From Bacteriovoracaceae bacterium (GTDB lineage Bacteria; Bdellovibrionota; Bacteriovoracia; Bacteriovoracales; Bacteriovoracaceae): a stretch of DNA of 64,000 nt. The notes under the pieces are model-generated. The model saw only the letters and a program-made list of their open reading frames with translations, was not told the DNA's origin and ran no database searches. Positions 51,783 to 60,646 of this stretch are shown piece by piece. The translations under genes were made by a program, and so were the position numbers. Position 1 is the stretch's first letter, and every line of letters starts with the position of its first letter. The stretch lies in assembly GCA_947450475.1 (NCBI GenBank), contig CANFVK010000002.1, positions 186,001 through 250,000 of the forward strand, given 5' to 3'.

Positions 51783-52562
51783 TTAACTTAAAAACTGAAA
51801 CCATTGTCCAAGTTTTTCTGTATAAATTCTAAAACATGTCTGAAAAAATTCATCAGAACCTGCCACAAAAACGAGAAGACCTAAACCAATATTAACTGCA
51901 AAGCTTACTGAGATAACGTTCATTTGTGGAACGGCCCTAGACACGATTCCCATGACACAATTAATAAAAATATTTATAAAAATCATTGGAGTAGAAAGCA
52001 TTAAAGCTGAAATAAAAAATGCTTTAAACATCGTTATAAAAAACTCTGCGGAATGTGCCATCTTACCTAAATTATAAACATGAATCGATGAAAATGATGA
52101 GATGACTCCCTTGAACATTGGAATTAAAGCTCCCGAAGATAGAATCATCATCAATATAGTCCACTCAATGAGTTTTTCAAATGGACCAACCTGACCACCA
52201 GCATTTGGATCAAAATAATGAAGAGCATTGAATCCAACTTGTTGAGTAATGATAGATCCAGCTGAAATAAAAATGCTCATTATAGATTTTACAAAGTAGC
52301 CAATAACTACTCCGATTAAAGTATTAAAGATCGTTAAATACCAAAAACTTTGCGGGCCAATATATCTTATGTCCAAAAGTAATTGTTCTTGGATTAATGG
52401 GAAAAATGCATAAGTAATAACTAGGGTTGCGAGTACTTTAACGATAGATGGAATTGCAACATTATCAAACAATGGAAGTTGAAATAAAACTGCAAACCAG
52501 CGAGTAAATGCTAGCCAAAATGCGATAATAATTGAAATGTCAGTAATTTGAATATTCAGCAT
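51783..52562 (-). CDS. fliR: Flagellar export protein FliR
   Basis: It is a 259-residue hydrophobic protein with about six to seven spans and the FliR pattern (TRWFAVLFQLPLFDNVAIPSIVKV, VGFNALHYFDPNAGGQVGPF). FliR joins FliP and FliQ in the export gate helix. ATG at 52562 is preferred to a TTG at 52592 that would overlap fliQ by 17 bases. Confidence 0.94.
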   Translation of the reverse strand: MLNIQITDISIIIAFWLAFTRWFAVLFQLPLFDNVAIPSIVKVLATLVITYAFFPLIQEQLLLDIRYIGPQSFWYLTIFNTLIGVVIGYFVKSIMSIFISAGSIITQQVGFNALHYFDPNAGGQVGPFEKLIEWTILMMILSSGALIPMFKGVISSFSSIHVYNLGKMAHSAEFFITMFKAFFISALMLSTPMIFINIFINCVMGIVSRAVPQMNVISVSFAVNIGLGLLVFVAGSDEFFQTCFRIYTEKLGQWFQFLS

Positions 52563-52575
52563 TCCTTTATTTTTC

Positions 52576-52851
52576 CTATCTCTCTGAAACAATTTTGGGA
52601 ATATTTAAAAACAAATCTTTGGTAAATGTTGTCAAAGTATCAGACATCCATGGAGCAAAAAAGACTAATGCTGCAACAATAACCAAAATTTTTGGAATGA
52701 AACTCAAAGTTTGTTCATTAATTTGCGTTACCGCTTGAAACAAAGAGACTAGAATCCCCATGATTAATGCACCAATTAACATTGGAGCCGAAATCATTAG
52801 CGCCACTTTAATTGCTTGATGAGTAATGTCTGCGTAAGAATCAAATTGCAT
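52576..52851 (-). CDS. fliQ: Flagellar export protein FliQ
   Basis: It is a 91-residue two-span protein with the FliQ core IKVALMISAPMLIGALIMGILVSLFQAVTQINEQTLSFIPK split over its two helices. It forms part of the export gate with FliP and FliR, which flank it. AGGTAAAAAATG gives a fair start. Length is standard. Confidence 0.96.
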   Translation of the reverse strand: MQFDSYADITHQAIKVALMISAPMLIGALIMGILVSLFQAVTQINEQTLSFIPKILVIVAALVFFAPWMSDTLTTFTKDLFLNIPKIVSER

Positions 52852-52858
52852 TTTTTAC

Positions 52859-53638
52859 CTATGGGTTAAAAGACCTTAAAATAGATCCTGTTACTAATTG
52901 CCAACCATCGACTAACACAAACAATAGTAATTTAAATGGTAAGGATACAACTACCGGAGGAAGCATCATCATCCCCATAGCCATCAAAACGGATGCAACA
53001 ACCATATCCAAAATTAGAAATGGTATATAGAGTAAGAAACCGATTTGAAACGAAGTTTTAAGTTCAGAAATAATGAAAGCAGGTATTAAGTAATGAATAG
53101 GCACATCATCAATTGTGTTAGGTGCTGTCTTGCCTGTGACATCATAAAATAGTCCGATATCAGCTTTACGAACTTGCTTTTGCATGAACGATCGCAAGGC
53201 AAGTGTGATCTCATCAATAGCGACGGTGGTAGCAATTGTTTTTTGCATGTAGGGTTGAATAGCTTTGTTGTAAATTCTCTCACCAGTTGGTTGCATAACA
53301 AACATAGACAGAAAAAGTGAAAACCCAACCAAGACTTGGTTTGGAGGCATGTTTTGAGTACCTATAGCCTGCCTCATAAAAGAAAGAACAATAAGAATTC
53401 TTGTAAAGCTAGTACAAAGAATCAGGATGGAGGGAGCAAGAGTAATAATTGTGAAAAGTAATAATATCTCGATTGAATCGACAAGATTGGCTCCCTGACC
53501 AAAGTTTATGGACATCCCAGGAAGCGCTACGCTTGAATTTGTCGCTTGAGGAAATGCCAATGCTGGTAATATCAACAAAGCCAATACACCAAAAAACTTA
53601 GTCAATTTAAATAACTTTTTTAAACTTAGAGCGTCCAT
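52859..53638 (-). CDS. fliP: Flagellar export protein FliP
   Basis: A cleavable signal peptide is followed by four membrane spans and the family block ILLLFTIITLAPSILILCTSFTRIL, with LSFMRQAIGTQNMPPNQVLVG after it. Length is 259 residues from ATG 53638; a TTG at 53647 would add three residues. It begins 11 bases after fliO and precedes fliQ, the usual order. Confidence 0.96.
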   Translation of the reverse strand: MDALSLKKLFKLTKFFGVLALLILPALAFPQATNSSVALPGMSINFGQGANLVDSIEILLLFTIITLAPSILILCTSFTRILIVLSFMRQAIGTQNMPPNQVLVGFSLFLSMFVMQPTGERIYNKAIQPYMQKTIATTVAIDEITLALRSFMQKQVRKADIGLFYDVTGKTAPNTIDDVPIHYLIPAFIISELKTSFQIGFLLYIPFLILDMVVASVLMAMGMMMLPPVVVSLPFKLLLFVLVDGWQLVTGSILRSFNP

Positions 53639-53649
53639 GCCCACCAATC

Positions 53650-54885
53650 CTAGTATTGAATTTGTTTCATATTTTTTAGTTTTGTCTTAATCTGATCAGA
53701 AAATTTTACTTGGTCCTTTACAGGAGCCTTAGCAATTGATTTTGCAGCGCTAGTTGTACCTTCCTCCAGCTCGCTTGAAGATGTAAAATCCTCACTAAGC
53801 ATGTCATCAAGTGTATAATTATCTGCGATTGTATCTTCTTTCAATTTAAATTCTTTTTCGGTTCGAGCTGCTTTGTATAAATTTGTATCAAAATTAGAAC
53901 CCGTTATTTCTTCCTCACCTGTTTTAATTAAGCCGCTAACATCTTGTATTTCAGAAATAAGTTGGATCCCTCCTTCCGTATTGGAAATTAGAAAAACCTG
54001 CTTATGTGCCTTCACCATCATCAAGCTTCTTTTTGGAGCAACATGAGTGGTGCTGATGACTTCTACCATTTTGGTATTTTGTAAAAATCCCAATTTCCCC
54101 TTCTTAATTACACCTTTTTTAAACAGAGTAAGTACCCCATAAAAACCAAAAACCATTAAGCTCATGAATGCAACGAACTTACCAATATATGAAGTTATTG
54201 AAAAATTTGATTTTGTTGGTTCAGATTTATTAAATTCAACCTTTGAGGTCTCTTTTTGAACTGAAGACTGAGTCAAATTGACTCTATCTGCATCCAATTT
54301 AGTATCAACCTGGGCCTGCTTTTTGTTGGCAGCATCGGCCATTTCTGGATGATTAGCTTTTGCTAATTTTTCGTTTTCTTTAACGAGCGTTGATAAATAG
54401 CTTTCATCTAATTTTTCAGCTTCTGCATTAAGCGCTTCAGTTACTTTTGGTTGAACTTCTTTAACACTCGGAGTTCGACTATTTTTGGTAGTCACTTTGC
54501 CAGACTCTAGTCGGGGGAAATTAATATCTATAGATCCATCTTTAAGCGTAATATTAGCAAGTGATTCTTTTCCTGATAGTGAATATGGAAGAACTAATTT
54601 AACTTTTACCGATTCACGATCCTCTTGCGTAGCTGTAATGACAGACTCGTTGAAATGTCTAACTATTTTGGTAGCAACTCTTGAATTCGGTATAAGAATT
54701 TCAATTGTGTTTTTTCCTACAGTCATTTGAGGATTATCATTTAAGTTTCCCAAAACCTTAATAGATAATCGATTCTCACTTGCCTTATCACTTTTTAACT
54801 CGAAACCTCTTACAATAGTTTCATTTGCCATAACTGAAACTGAGGTAAGTAAAAAAAGTATAAATGCTAATTGTTTCACTTTCAT
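53650..54885 (-). CDS. fliO: Flagellar protein FliO with large periplasmic N-terminal extension
   Basis: The position in front of fliP and a C-terminal SH3-like segment (MVEVISTTHVAPKRSLMMVKAHKQVFLIS) after a single membrane span identify FliO. Unlike E. coli FliO (about 120 residues), it has 411 residues. A signal peptide, a beta-rich periplasmic domain of about 110 residues that resembles an AMIN domain, and a charged linker precede the span. A long acidic Ser/Lys tail ends the protein. The N-terminal domain could bind peptidoglycan; that is inference. Confidence 0.8.
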   Translation of the reverse strand: MKVKQLAFILFLLTSVSVMANETIVRGFELKSDKASENRLSIKVLGNLNDNPQMTVGKNTIEILIPNSRVATKIVRHFNESVITATQEDRESVKVKLVLPYSLSGKESLANITLKDGSIDINFPRLESGKVTTKNSRTPSVKEVQPKVTEALNAEAEKLDESYLSTLVKENEKLAKANHPEMADAANKKQAQVDTKLDADRVNLTQSSVQKETSKVEFNKSEPTKSNFSITSYIGKFVAFMSLMVFGFYGVLTLFKKGVIKKGKLGFLQNTKMVEVISTTHVAPKRSLMMVKAHKQVFLISNTEGGIQLISEIQDVSGLIKTGEEEITGSNFDTNLYKAARTEKEFKLKEDTIADNYTLDDMLSEDFTSSSELEEGTTSAAKSIAKAPVKDQVKFSDQIKTKLKNMKQIQY

Positions 54886-54907
54886 TTCTCCTGAATTATT
54901 TTAACTT

Positions 54908-55240
54908 TTATTTCAATGTCTCAATTCTTTCGATTGGGCTAATAATGTCGGTCAATCGAATACCAAATTTTTCATTAACAACAACGACTTCACCTTTAGC
55001 GATGAGTTTTCCGTTAACCAATATCTCCAGTGGCTCTCCGGCTAATTTATCAAGTTCTAAAACCGAACCTTGCCCCAATTGCAGTAAGTCTTTTACAATA
55101 ATTTGAGTTCGACCGAGTTCGACTGAAACCTTTAGTGGGATGTCTAAAATAAAATCTAAGTTCTGAACCTTAAGCTTGTTGAGTGAATCATCCCCAGCTT
55201 TGACTTCATCAGCTAATCTATCTACATTAACTTTATTCAT
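54908..55240 (-). CDS. fliN: Flagellar motor switch protein FliN
   Basis: The 110-residue protein is mostly the SpoA/C-ring domain ([50 protein letters not shown]). FliN stacks under FliM in the C-ring. It starts 12 bases after fliM with a GGGAG site. Length is short, as in single-domain FliN. Confidence 0.96.
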   Translation of the reverse strand: MNKVNVDRLADEVKAGDDSLNKLKVQNLDFILDIPLKVSVELGRTQIIVKDLLQLGQGSVLELDKLAGEPLEILVNGKLIAKGEVVVVNEKFGIRLTDIISPIERIETLK

Positions 55241-55252
55241 AAAAAATTCTCC

Positions 55253-56275
55253 CTATTCTTCTTCTTTAGTTTCGTACGTTACAGCAGAGTCAACTCTAGT
55301 AATCTGTACCGCACGACTACCTTTATAGGTTCCCATTAGGCACTTCATTTTTTCGACCCCCTCAACTGCAACTGTCACTTCACCGGATGCGTCCTGATCG
55401 AGTGGGATAATGTCTCCCGTCTCCAGAGTTAACAAATCTCCCAAAGTCATCTCCGCTTCACCCAAACGAACAACAAGTGTTGCTTTAGTATTTTTTACAT
55501 GTTCATTCATGGCTTGAGTCCAAATAGAATCTGCCATATCATTATCGGTTTGAAAATTTGAAGAGAGTTTGCCCTTGATCGGCTCAATCGTTGAATAGGG
55601 AATGACGATCATAATCGTACCAGATGCTGATTCAAATTCAACTTCAAGCGTGGTTGCAATGATTACATCTGAAGGTGGCACAACCCCAACGAATTGCGGA
55701 TTAATTTCTGTTCTTAAATACTGGGCATCAATGCGATGAACTGGCGCCCAGGCTTCTTCAAGATCATTGATTGCCATATCCATGATTTTTCTCATGAATG
55801 AAAGTTCAATTTGAGTAAATTCTTTTCCTTCAATCTTGGTAAATGGTCTATCTGTTCCACCGAAATATGAATCAATGATTGCGTATGCTAATTTAGATTC
55901 GAAAACCAGCAAGGCTGGTCCACGCAATTCATTAAATCGCATAATGCACATACAAGAAGGTATAGGAAGAGTGTTAACAAACTCACCAAACTTCAATAAA
56001 TCAGTCGAAATAATAGAGATTGTTGATATTTTTCTTAATGAGTTTGACAGAGAAACGCGAAAACTTCTTATAAATCTTTCGTAGATAATTTCCAAAATAG
56101 GCATTCTGCCACGAATAACTCGATCTTGGTTGGTGAGATCATATACCTGAATATTGGATTCATTTTCCTCTGCTAATCCCAGACCACCGTCACCGCCTGC
56201 AAAAGCATCACTGCCTCCATCGTTGACTGCGTTTAAAAGTGCATCTACTTCGTCTTGACTTAATACTTGCGCCAT
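55253..56275 (-). CDS. fliM: Flagellar motor switch protein FliM
   Basis: An N-terminal CheY-P-binding segment (LSQDEVDALLNAV) is followed by the middle GGTDRPF domain and a C-terminal SpoA-like domain (LVVRLGEAEMTLGDLLTLETGDIIPLD). FliM controls rotor direction. Length is 340 residues. A strong AGGAGG precedes the ATG. The CheY-binding motif implies this organism has chemotaxis-driven switching. Confidence 0.97.
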   Translation of the reverse strand: MAQVLSQDEVDALLNAVNDGGSDAFAGGDGGLGLAEENESNIQVYDLTNQDRVIRGRMPILEIIYERFIRSFRVSLSNSLRKISTISIISTDLLKFGEFVNTLPIPSCMCIMRFNELRGPALLVFESKLAYAIIDSYFGGTDRPFTKIEGKEFTQIELSFMRKIMDMAINDLEEAWAPVHRIDAQYLRTEINPQFVGVVPPSDVIIATTLEVEFESASGTIMIVIPYSTIEPIKGKLSSNFQTDNDMADSIWTQAMNEHVKNTKATLVVRLGEAEMTLGDLLTLETGDIIPLDQDASGEVTVAVEGVEKMKCLMGTYKGSRAVQITRVDSAVTYETKEEE

Positions 56276-56352
56276 AATCTTCCCCTCCTGGGATTCTTAA
56301 AGCTTAATACGCTAACTTCTTGTCTGCGTTTAATCTGTTTACTTAACAACTT

Positions 56353-56967
56353 TCAATTTATCTGAAAACCTACATAGAAAATATCTAAAACCTGACCATC
56401 AACCAAGAAGTTATTGATAGAGGTTTTGACTTCTTCTTTTAAATATTCTTTTCCTTCTTTCTTAAGAAGTTCTTCTGGTTTTTTAGAGTTGAGCATACTA
56501 ATAATCGTATCGCTAATTTGTGGCTTTCTTGCATCCACTTCTTCTTTTTTGGTTTCCTTACTAAATTTTAAAACCAAGCTGATACGAATAAATCTACGAG
56601 GACCTTCCCCCTGAGCTAAGTTTGCGGTGAATGGTTCAAGGGGATATAGCAAACCATCAACTTTCAACTCTTCAGCCTTTGAAGCGGCAGGAGCTCCGTG
56701 GCCACCTTCACCTTTTTTCTCACCATGGCCGCCACCTTCAGCACCGCCACCACCGTGCTCTCCACCACCCGTACCAGAAAGGTCTTGCCTCATTATGTCT
56801 GCAGCAGTTGTAACTGAGTTTAATTTTTTATGATTTTGAAATTGAAAAAATCCAATCGCTGCAACAGCAATGGTATTGACTAGTACGAGTATGACCAATA
56901 AGGGATTCTTACCCGAATTGGCAGCGCTAGCAGCACTCTCGTTATTTTCTTGATTTTCCTCGGCCAT
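56353..56967 (-). CDS. fliL: Flagellar basal-body protein FliL with Gly/His-rich linker
   Basis: A short cytosolic N-terminus, one span (LLVILVLVNTIAVAAIGFFQF), and a C-terminal FliL stator-associated domain (YPLEPFTANLAQGEGPRRFIRISLVLKF) are present. Between them is a low-complexity stretch dense in Gly, His and Glu, which is unusual for FliL. ATG at 56967 with GGAAGG upstream gives 204 residues. It heads the flagellar operon, with a promoter 40 to 70 bases before it. Confidence 0.9.
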   Translation of the reverse strand: MAEENQENNESAASAANSGKNPLLVILVLVNTIAVAAIGFFQFQNHKKLNSVTTAADIMRQDLSGTGGGEHGGGGAEGGGHGEKKGEGGHGAPAASKAEELKVDGLLYPLEPFTANLAQGEGPRRFIRISLVLKFSKETKKEEVDARKPQISDTIISMLNSKKPEELLKKEGKEYLKEEVKTSINNFLVDGQVLDIFYVGFQIN

Positions 56968-57005
56968 CTCTTTCCTTCCATGGAATTTATAGGTACCTGT
57001 CAAAA

Positions 57006-57034
57006 ATTATACATAGGAAGGCAAATAGGTACAA
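57006..57034 (-). promoter_or_regulatory. Candidate sigma-70 promoter of the flagellar operon
   Basis: On the minus strand TTGTAC (57029-57034) and a perfect TATAAT (57006-57011) are 17 bases apart, upstream of the fliL ATG at 56967. No sigma-54 (TGGCAC-N5-TTGC) site is seen in this gap. Confidence 0.65.
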
Positions 57035-57159
57035 GTGATGTAAGAGAAAAATGGAAGAAACTGCCCAATTAATCGAGTTTGAGCTATTTAATGGAGACAT
57101 TTTGACAGTTGAATATTTGACATGGGCAATTTTTGCCTGACAAAATCACTAGGGCAAAC

Positions 57160-57438
57160 TTAGAGACTTTCTTTCCAAGGCTTGCCTGGTTTAAATTTTG
57201 GGACAACTCGCGCCCTAATCCGGATTCTCTCTCCAGTTGAGGGATTAACACCCAATCGAGAGGCTTTTCGAGTCTTTGTAAATGTACCAAAGCCCACGAG
57301 AGTTACATCTTCTCCTTTCTTAACCGTTTTTTTTATTGTTTCAAGCAATACATCAATAAATTGATTTGCCTGCTTTTTAGATAATGTTGAAAGATTGCGA
57401 TCCTTTAAGAGTGCCTCAATAAGTTCCTTTCGATTCAT
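57160..57438 (-). CDS. hup: HU-family DNA-binding protein
   Basis: The 92-residue protein carries the HU/IHF signature GFGTFTKTRKASRLGVNPSTGERIRI, where the Arg-Asn-Pro arm bends DNA. It compacts DNA and takes part in recombination and gene control. It cannot be placed as HU or IHF from this alone, although VNPSTGERIRI with a Pro arm is HU-like. It ends about 190 bases before the fliL start, on the same strand. Confidence 0.92.
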   Translation of the reverse strand: MNRKELIEALLKDRNLSTLSKKQANQFIDVLLETIKKTVKKGEDVTLVGFGTFTKTRKASRLGVNPSTGERIRIRARVVPKFKPGKPWKESL

Positions 57439-57466
57439 AATACGACCTGAGTTTAAACATCAATTT

Positions 57467-57895
57467 TTAAAATTGATTTTCTAATCCGTAGAGCTCTTCC
57501 TCTAAAGCAATGCGAAGAGATTCTTTTAACGATTTGAGAATAATTTGTGCGTTGTTAGAATTGCGAACGTTTTCAAGGAGTGATCTCATAAGCAATGGTG
57601 ATAAATTTTTATAAAAGTCATCAAAACTTAAAAGATCAATTTCAAAATCAAGATGATCAAGAGTATTAGAAAGGTCATTTTCGAGTTCAAAAAAAGAACT
57701 AATTAATTCGAACAGATCTTCTTTTTGAAGAACTTCTTTAAGTTGGCGAACGAAGGTTTTTTTCAACTCTTCATTATTATGAATAACCCATTTATGATCT
57801 AGAAAATCTTTAAGCGAAAATAATTCTTCATCGCGCTTTTCTCTAAAAGTGCGATTCATTTTCAAACCAAGATTGCTGTAAACTGAACCTTCCAT
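57467..57895 (-). CDS. Hypothetical 142-residue acidic helical protein
   Basis: No family is recognised. The protein is leucine- and acid-rich with heptad-like helices (LISSFFELENDLSNTLDHLDFEIDLL) and has no signal or transmembrane span. It is 28 bases upstream of the HU gene on the same strand, so possibly co-transcribed. The ATG at 57895 lacks a clear ribosome site; an in-frame ATG at 57859 is another choice. Confidence 0.6.
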   Translation of the reverse strand: MEGSVYSNLGLKMNRTFREKRDEELFSLKDFLDHKWVIHNNEELKKTFVRQLKEVLQKEDLFELISSFFELENDLSNTLDHLDFEIDLLSFDDFYKNLSPLLMRSLLENVRNSNNAQIILKSLKESLRIALEEELYGLENQF

Positions 57896-57911
57896 ATTCT
57901 TGCACTCTAAT

Positions 57912-57940
57912 TAACAAGAGGCCAAAATGGCCTCTTGTTT
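57912..57940 (-). terminator. Strong hairpin after the DsbA-like gene
   Basis: AACAAGAGGCCA pairs with TGGCCTCTTGTT, a 12-base-pair perfect stem with an AAA loop (57913-57939). It follows the DsbA-like stop (57949) on the minus strand. The T run is short on that side and slightly better on the plus strand, so it may work in both directions. Confidence 0.75.
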
Positions 57941-57948
57941 TCAATCTA

Positions 57949-58746
57949 TTATAGTTTTAATTTGCCCTTTTTTTCAAGCTTGTCAACCAAATCTACAAAG
58001 TACTCAGGAGGATAGGCTCCTCGAACCGGAATTCCATTTATCAAAAAGCCAGGTGTTCCTTGCATACCGAAACTTCCAGCTTCCTTAGAGTCATCAGCAA
58101 TTCTTTTTTGAACAGCTTCCGAATTAAGATCTTTTTTCAATTTTGCCAGATCGGCTCCGACCTGCTTTGCTGTTGCCTGTAAAAATGCTTCACCATTTTT
58201 TAGCTTTTTTTGATTTTTAAAAACTTCGTCATGAAATGCGAAAGCCTTTTTCTCATCTTGTAATCTTATTGCCTCATAGTACTTTGCCGAAATCATCGCT
58301 TGTTCGTGGAAACTCAATGGCAAATGCTTGTAGATAAATCTAATTTTTCCATCGTACTTTTTCAAAAGGGCAACAACCGTTTCATACCCACGAGAGCAAA
58401 ATGGACATTCAAAATCAGAATACTCAACCAAAGTTAATGGTGCTGATTTATTACCTCTGATGGCTTCATCTTTTCTGATCTCAGCTACCAATGGCTTATC
58501 AAAGGAATCTTCCAGTTTTTTCTTTTCTTCCTCTTCACGCTTTTTACCCATTTCTTCTTGAGCATTTTTAGCAGCTCTTTGAAGTGCTTCAATAAATTCT
58601 GCGGGGTGTTTCTCAATCGCTTCTGTCAGAACTTTTGGATCATCTTTTAAAATTTTGGTCATCTGCTCCTTCATCTTTTCATCTGAAGTGCAGCTGGCAA
58701 ATAACGCCGAAATTAGAAATAAAATCAGAACATTTAATAACTTCAT
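57949..58746 (-). CDS. DsbA/ScsC-like thioredoxin-fold lipoprotein
   Basis: The signal peptide ends in a lipobox (LFASC), so it is probably anchored in the outer face of a membrane. A helical, Lys/Glu-rich region (about 25-95) precedes a DsbA-type thioredoxin fold with the redox motif CPFC (in DFECPFCSRG) and the cis-Pro segment GTPGFLING. It likely makes or isomerises disulfides in the periplasm. ATG at 58746 (265 residues) follows AAAGGA; the frame opens earlier at 58791 without a good site. Confidence 0.88.
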   Translation of the reverse strand: MKLLNVLILFLISALFASCTSDEKMKEQMTKILKDDPKVLTEAIEKHPAEFIEALQRAAKNAQEEMGKKREEEEKKKLEDSFDKPLVAEIRKDEAIRGNKSAPLTLVEYSDFECPFCSRGYETVVALLKKYDGKIRFIYKHLPLSFHEQAMISAKYYEAIRLQDEKKAFAFHDEVFKNQKKLKNGEAFLQATAKQVGADLAKLKKDLNSEAVQKRIADDSKEAGSFGMQGTPGFLINGIPVRGAYPPEYFVDLVDKLEKKGKLKL

Positions 58747-58844
58747 ATACATCCTTTGGTTGGAAAACTTTTTTATCCAAAATATTACCATTCATTTTCT
58801 CAAATTATTTTGATTTTTCAAGTTTTTTAACCATAGCTTTTTAG

Positions 58845-59774
58845 TCAGGTTAATTTTTTCTGGACATGCTCCAGGTACTTATTAATTTTGCGGCAATCAT
58901 TGCGGAGATAATAATGTCCGATCAAATGCACTCGATTGTGATAATTTCCTTTTAAAAAAGATCTCATTGTTGCAAAAACGGCAAAAGCTGGACCTGAAAC
59001 TTTATGATATAAGTGAATTCCAAATAAACAATACATCAGCATATGCAAAATTATAAAGAAATAAACCGCAATATCAGATGCCGAGAATTGTTCTTCAAGA
59101 AAGTAATGAACTCCCTTGTCTGTATTTAAATGACCAGTAAGAAACTTCTGAGATAGAATGAAAATTTGTTCGCGCAATTGATTGTTGATAATAAAGATGC
59201 CAACCGAAGCAAGCAGGCCAAAAATGGCAATGATAAATAAATAATTAAAGAAAAAATTTGTTTCAAAGACTGGCTTGTGTATCCCCATATAGTCTTGGGG
59301 AATTTCAATTTTTTCTAATTTTCCTCGCGAATCTGCCTCGTCAATTCGAGAAAAGAAAAAAACTGAAAACGATGTCAATAATTTTAAATCCGAAAAATAA
59401 TCTGGAGAATAATAAAATTTTTTATTATTTATGCGATCTTCGCAGTATCGGCTAATTTCTTTGAAAGGGCGAATCATGATTGAAGAAAGATAAAACCCTA
59501 GGGCAAAAATAAAAATCATGACACCTAATAAAATTGGCACTTCATCTACGAGTGAGGCATAGACAAAATCGACAAAAGCCTCTTGGAAATCGGCCGCTCC
59601 GGGGTAACCATGGGCGACAAAATACACCAAATTGATCTTCAAAAATAAATAAGTAAATAGCAATACTGACAAGGTAAAGGACAATGTGATAAAAACAAAC
59701 TTAAAACCTGTTGAGATTTTAAATGTAAACTCTTCATCATTATAGCGATTCGTGATTGCCGTTTTTAATTTCAT
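58845..59774 (-). CDS. Membrane protein with HAMP-like segments
   Basis: The 309-residue protein has four hydrophobic spans in two pairs, each followed by a segment like a HAMP linker (IRPFKEISRYCEDRI and SGPAFAVFATMRSFLKGNY...). No kinase, receiver or receptor domain follows, so it looks like a receptor lacking its output. It lies 98 bases upstream of the DsbA-like gene on the same strand. Not recognised as a named family. Confidence 0.6.
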   Translation of the reverse strand: MKLKTAITNRYNDEEFTFKISTGFKFVFITLSFTLSVLLFTYLFLKINLVYFVAHGYPGAADFQEAFVDFVYASLVDEVPILLGVMIFIFALGFYLSSIMIRPFKEISRYCEDRINNKKFYYSPDYFSDLKLLTSFSVFFFSRIDEADSRGKLEKIEIPQDYMGIHKPVFETNFFFNYLFIIAIFGLLASVGIFIINNQLREQIFILSQKFLTGHLNTDKGVHYFLEEQFSASDIAVYFFIILHMLMYCLFGIHLYHKVSGPAFAVFATMRSFLKGNYHNRVHLIGHYYLRNDCRKINKYLEHVQKKLT

Positions 59775-59932
59775 ACTACTTATTTTAATTTACGCTTAAG
59801 TACTCATCGTATAAATCATTAAATTCTTTAGCTTCCTTGACCTTAACTGTTGAGTATTGAAAAAGTATTAAAGTGTTTTTATAAATTATCCGATTAGCCC
59901 TTAGACATAAATCCTTCTGGTGGAGTATTGAG

Positions 59933-60589
59933 ATGAAATCGCAACTCAAATTATCTATAAAAATAACATTGGCCGCATGCTTACTGATAATTGTTTCTTG
60001 CGGTAAAAAAAATACAACCAATTCGGGAACAGCGGGAACGTCTCCCTTCTATTCTGGAAACCCTGCTCTTAGCTCAGGGTCAGGATCAACGATTATAGAT
60101 CAATATAGTAAAATAAAAGCATCGACAGCTTGCCTTTCTGGTAGAAATAGATTGTCTAATGATGTCAGCTTTAACATTACCGGAAATTTGGGTGGTGGAG
60201 CTACTATTGGCGGAAACTGGCAACCAAACTTTATTACCAATGGATCTATTGGGCAACTTTACGTTGGTGTTAGTGCCTACCGAGATCTCATGTTTGTTAC
60301 TAAAGTCGTTAGTGGTGCTCAAGTGGTGGGCTACAACGTGACACTTTCTTTTTGCGAAGTACCCAATGCTTATATGAATTTTCCAGCTTTAGTTTCAAAC
60401 GACAGGGCCCTTGTTAACTTTTATGCTCCTAACGGCATAACGCTAAGTGAAAGCGCTAATTGTGGTTTTGGTATAGTGACTCAAGCGATTAATACCATGA
60501 TTACTTCTAAAGCCAGTGCAACAAATCCATATACGATGGATTACCCAGTCTACACATCATTTGCTCGACCGCTATGTAATGGTCAGTAG
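59933..60589 (+). CDS. Putative secreted lipoprotein
   Basis: The signal peptide ends in the lipobox IVSC, giving a predicted N-terminal lipid-linked Cys23 followed by GKKN. The mature part (about 195 residues) is Gly/Ser/Asn-rich, with four spread cysteines that could form disulfides. No known domain was seen. GGAG lies 7 bases before the ATG, and a rho-independent terminator follows its stop. It is alone on the plus strand among minus-strand genes. Confidence 0.75.
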   Translation: MKSQLKLSIKITLAACLLIIVSCGKKNTTNSGTAGTSPFYSGNPALSSGSGSTIIDQYSKIKASTACLSGRNRLSNDVSFNITGNLGGGATIGGNWQPNFITNGSIGQLYVGVSAYRDLMFVTKVVSGAQVVGYNVTLSFCEVPNAYMNFPALVSNDRALVNFYAPNGITLSESANCGFGIVTQAINTMITSKASATNPYTMDYPVYTSFARPLCNGQ

Positions 60590-60614
60590 TTAAAAATTTA
60601 AAAGAACATCTTGC

Positions 60615-60646
60615 ACACTAGGAGTCCGCATCTCCTAGTGTTTTTT
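60615..60646 (+). terminator. Rho-independent terminator of the lipoprotein gene
   Basis: ACACTAGGAG and CTCCTAGTGT form a 10-base-pair stem (60615-60624 with 60632-60641), followed by six T. It overlaps the last codons of the convergent gene at 60618, so the convergent stop lies inside the stem. Confidence 0.85.

Noticed and set aside
56627-56833. Plus-strand frames rich in Pro, His and Ser opposite fliL
   Set aside because: They are antisense products of the Gly/His-rich FliL linker and lack ribosome sites.
57124-57137. Small palindrome GGCAA-TTT-TTGCC after the HU gene
   Set aside because: The stem is only 5 base pairs and no T run follows, so it is not called a terminator.
59785-60021. 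Open frame of 78 codons on the minus strand opposite the lipoprotein start
   Set aside because: Its only start lies inside the signal peptide of the plus-strand lipoprotein, there is no ribosome site, and it looks like a shadow.
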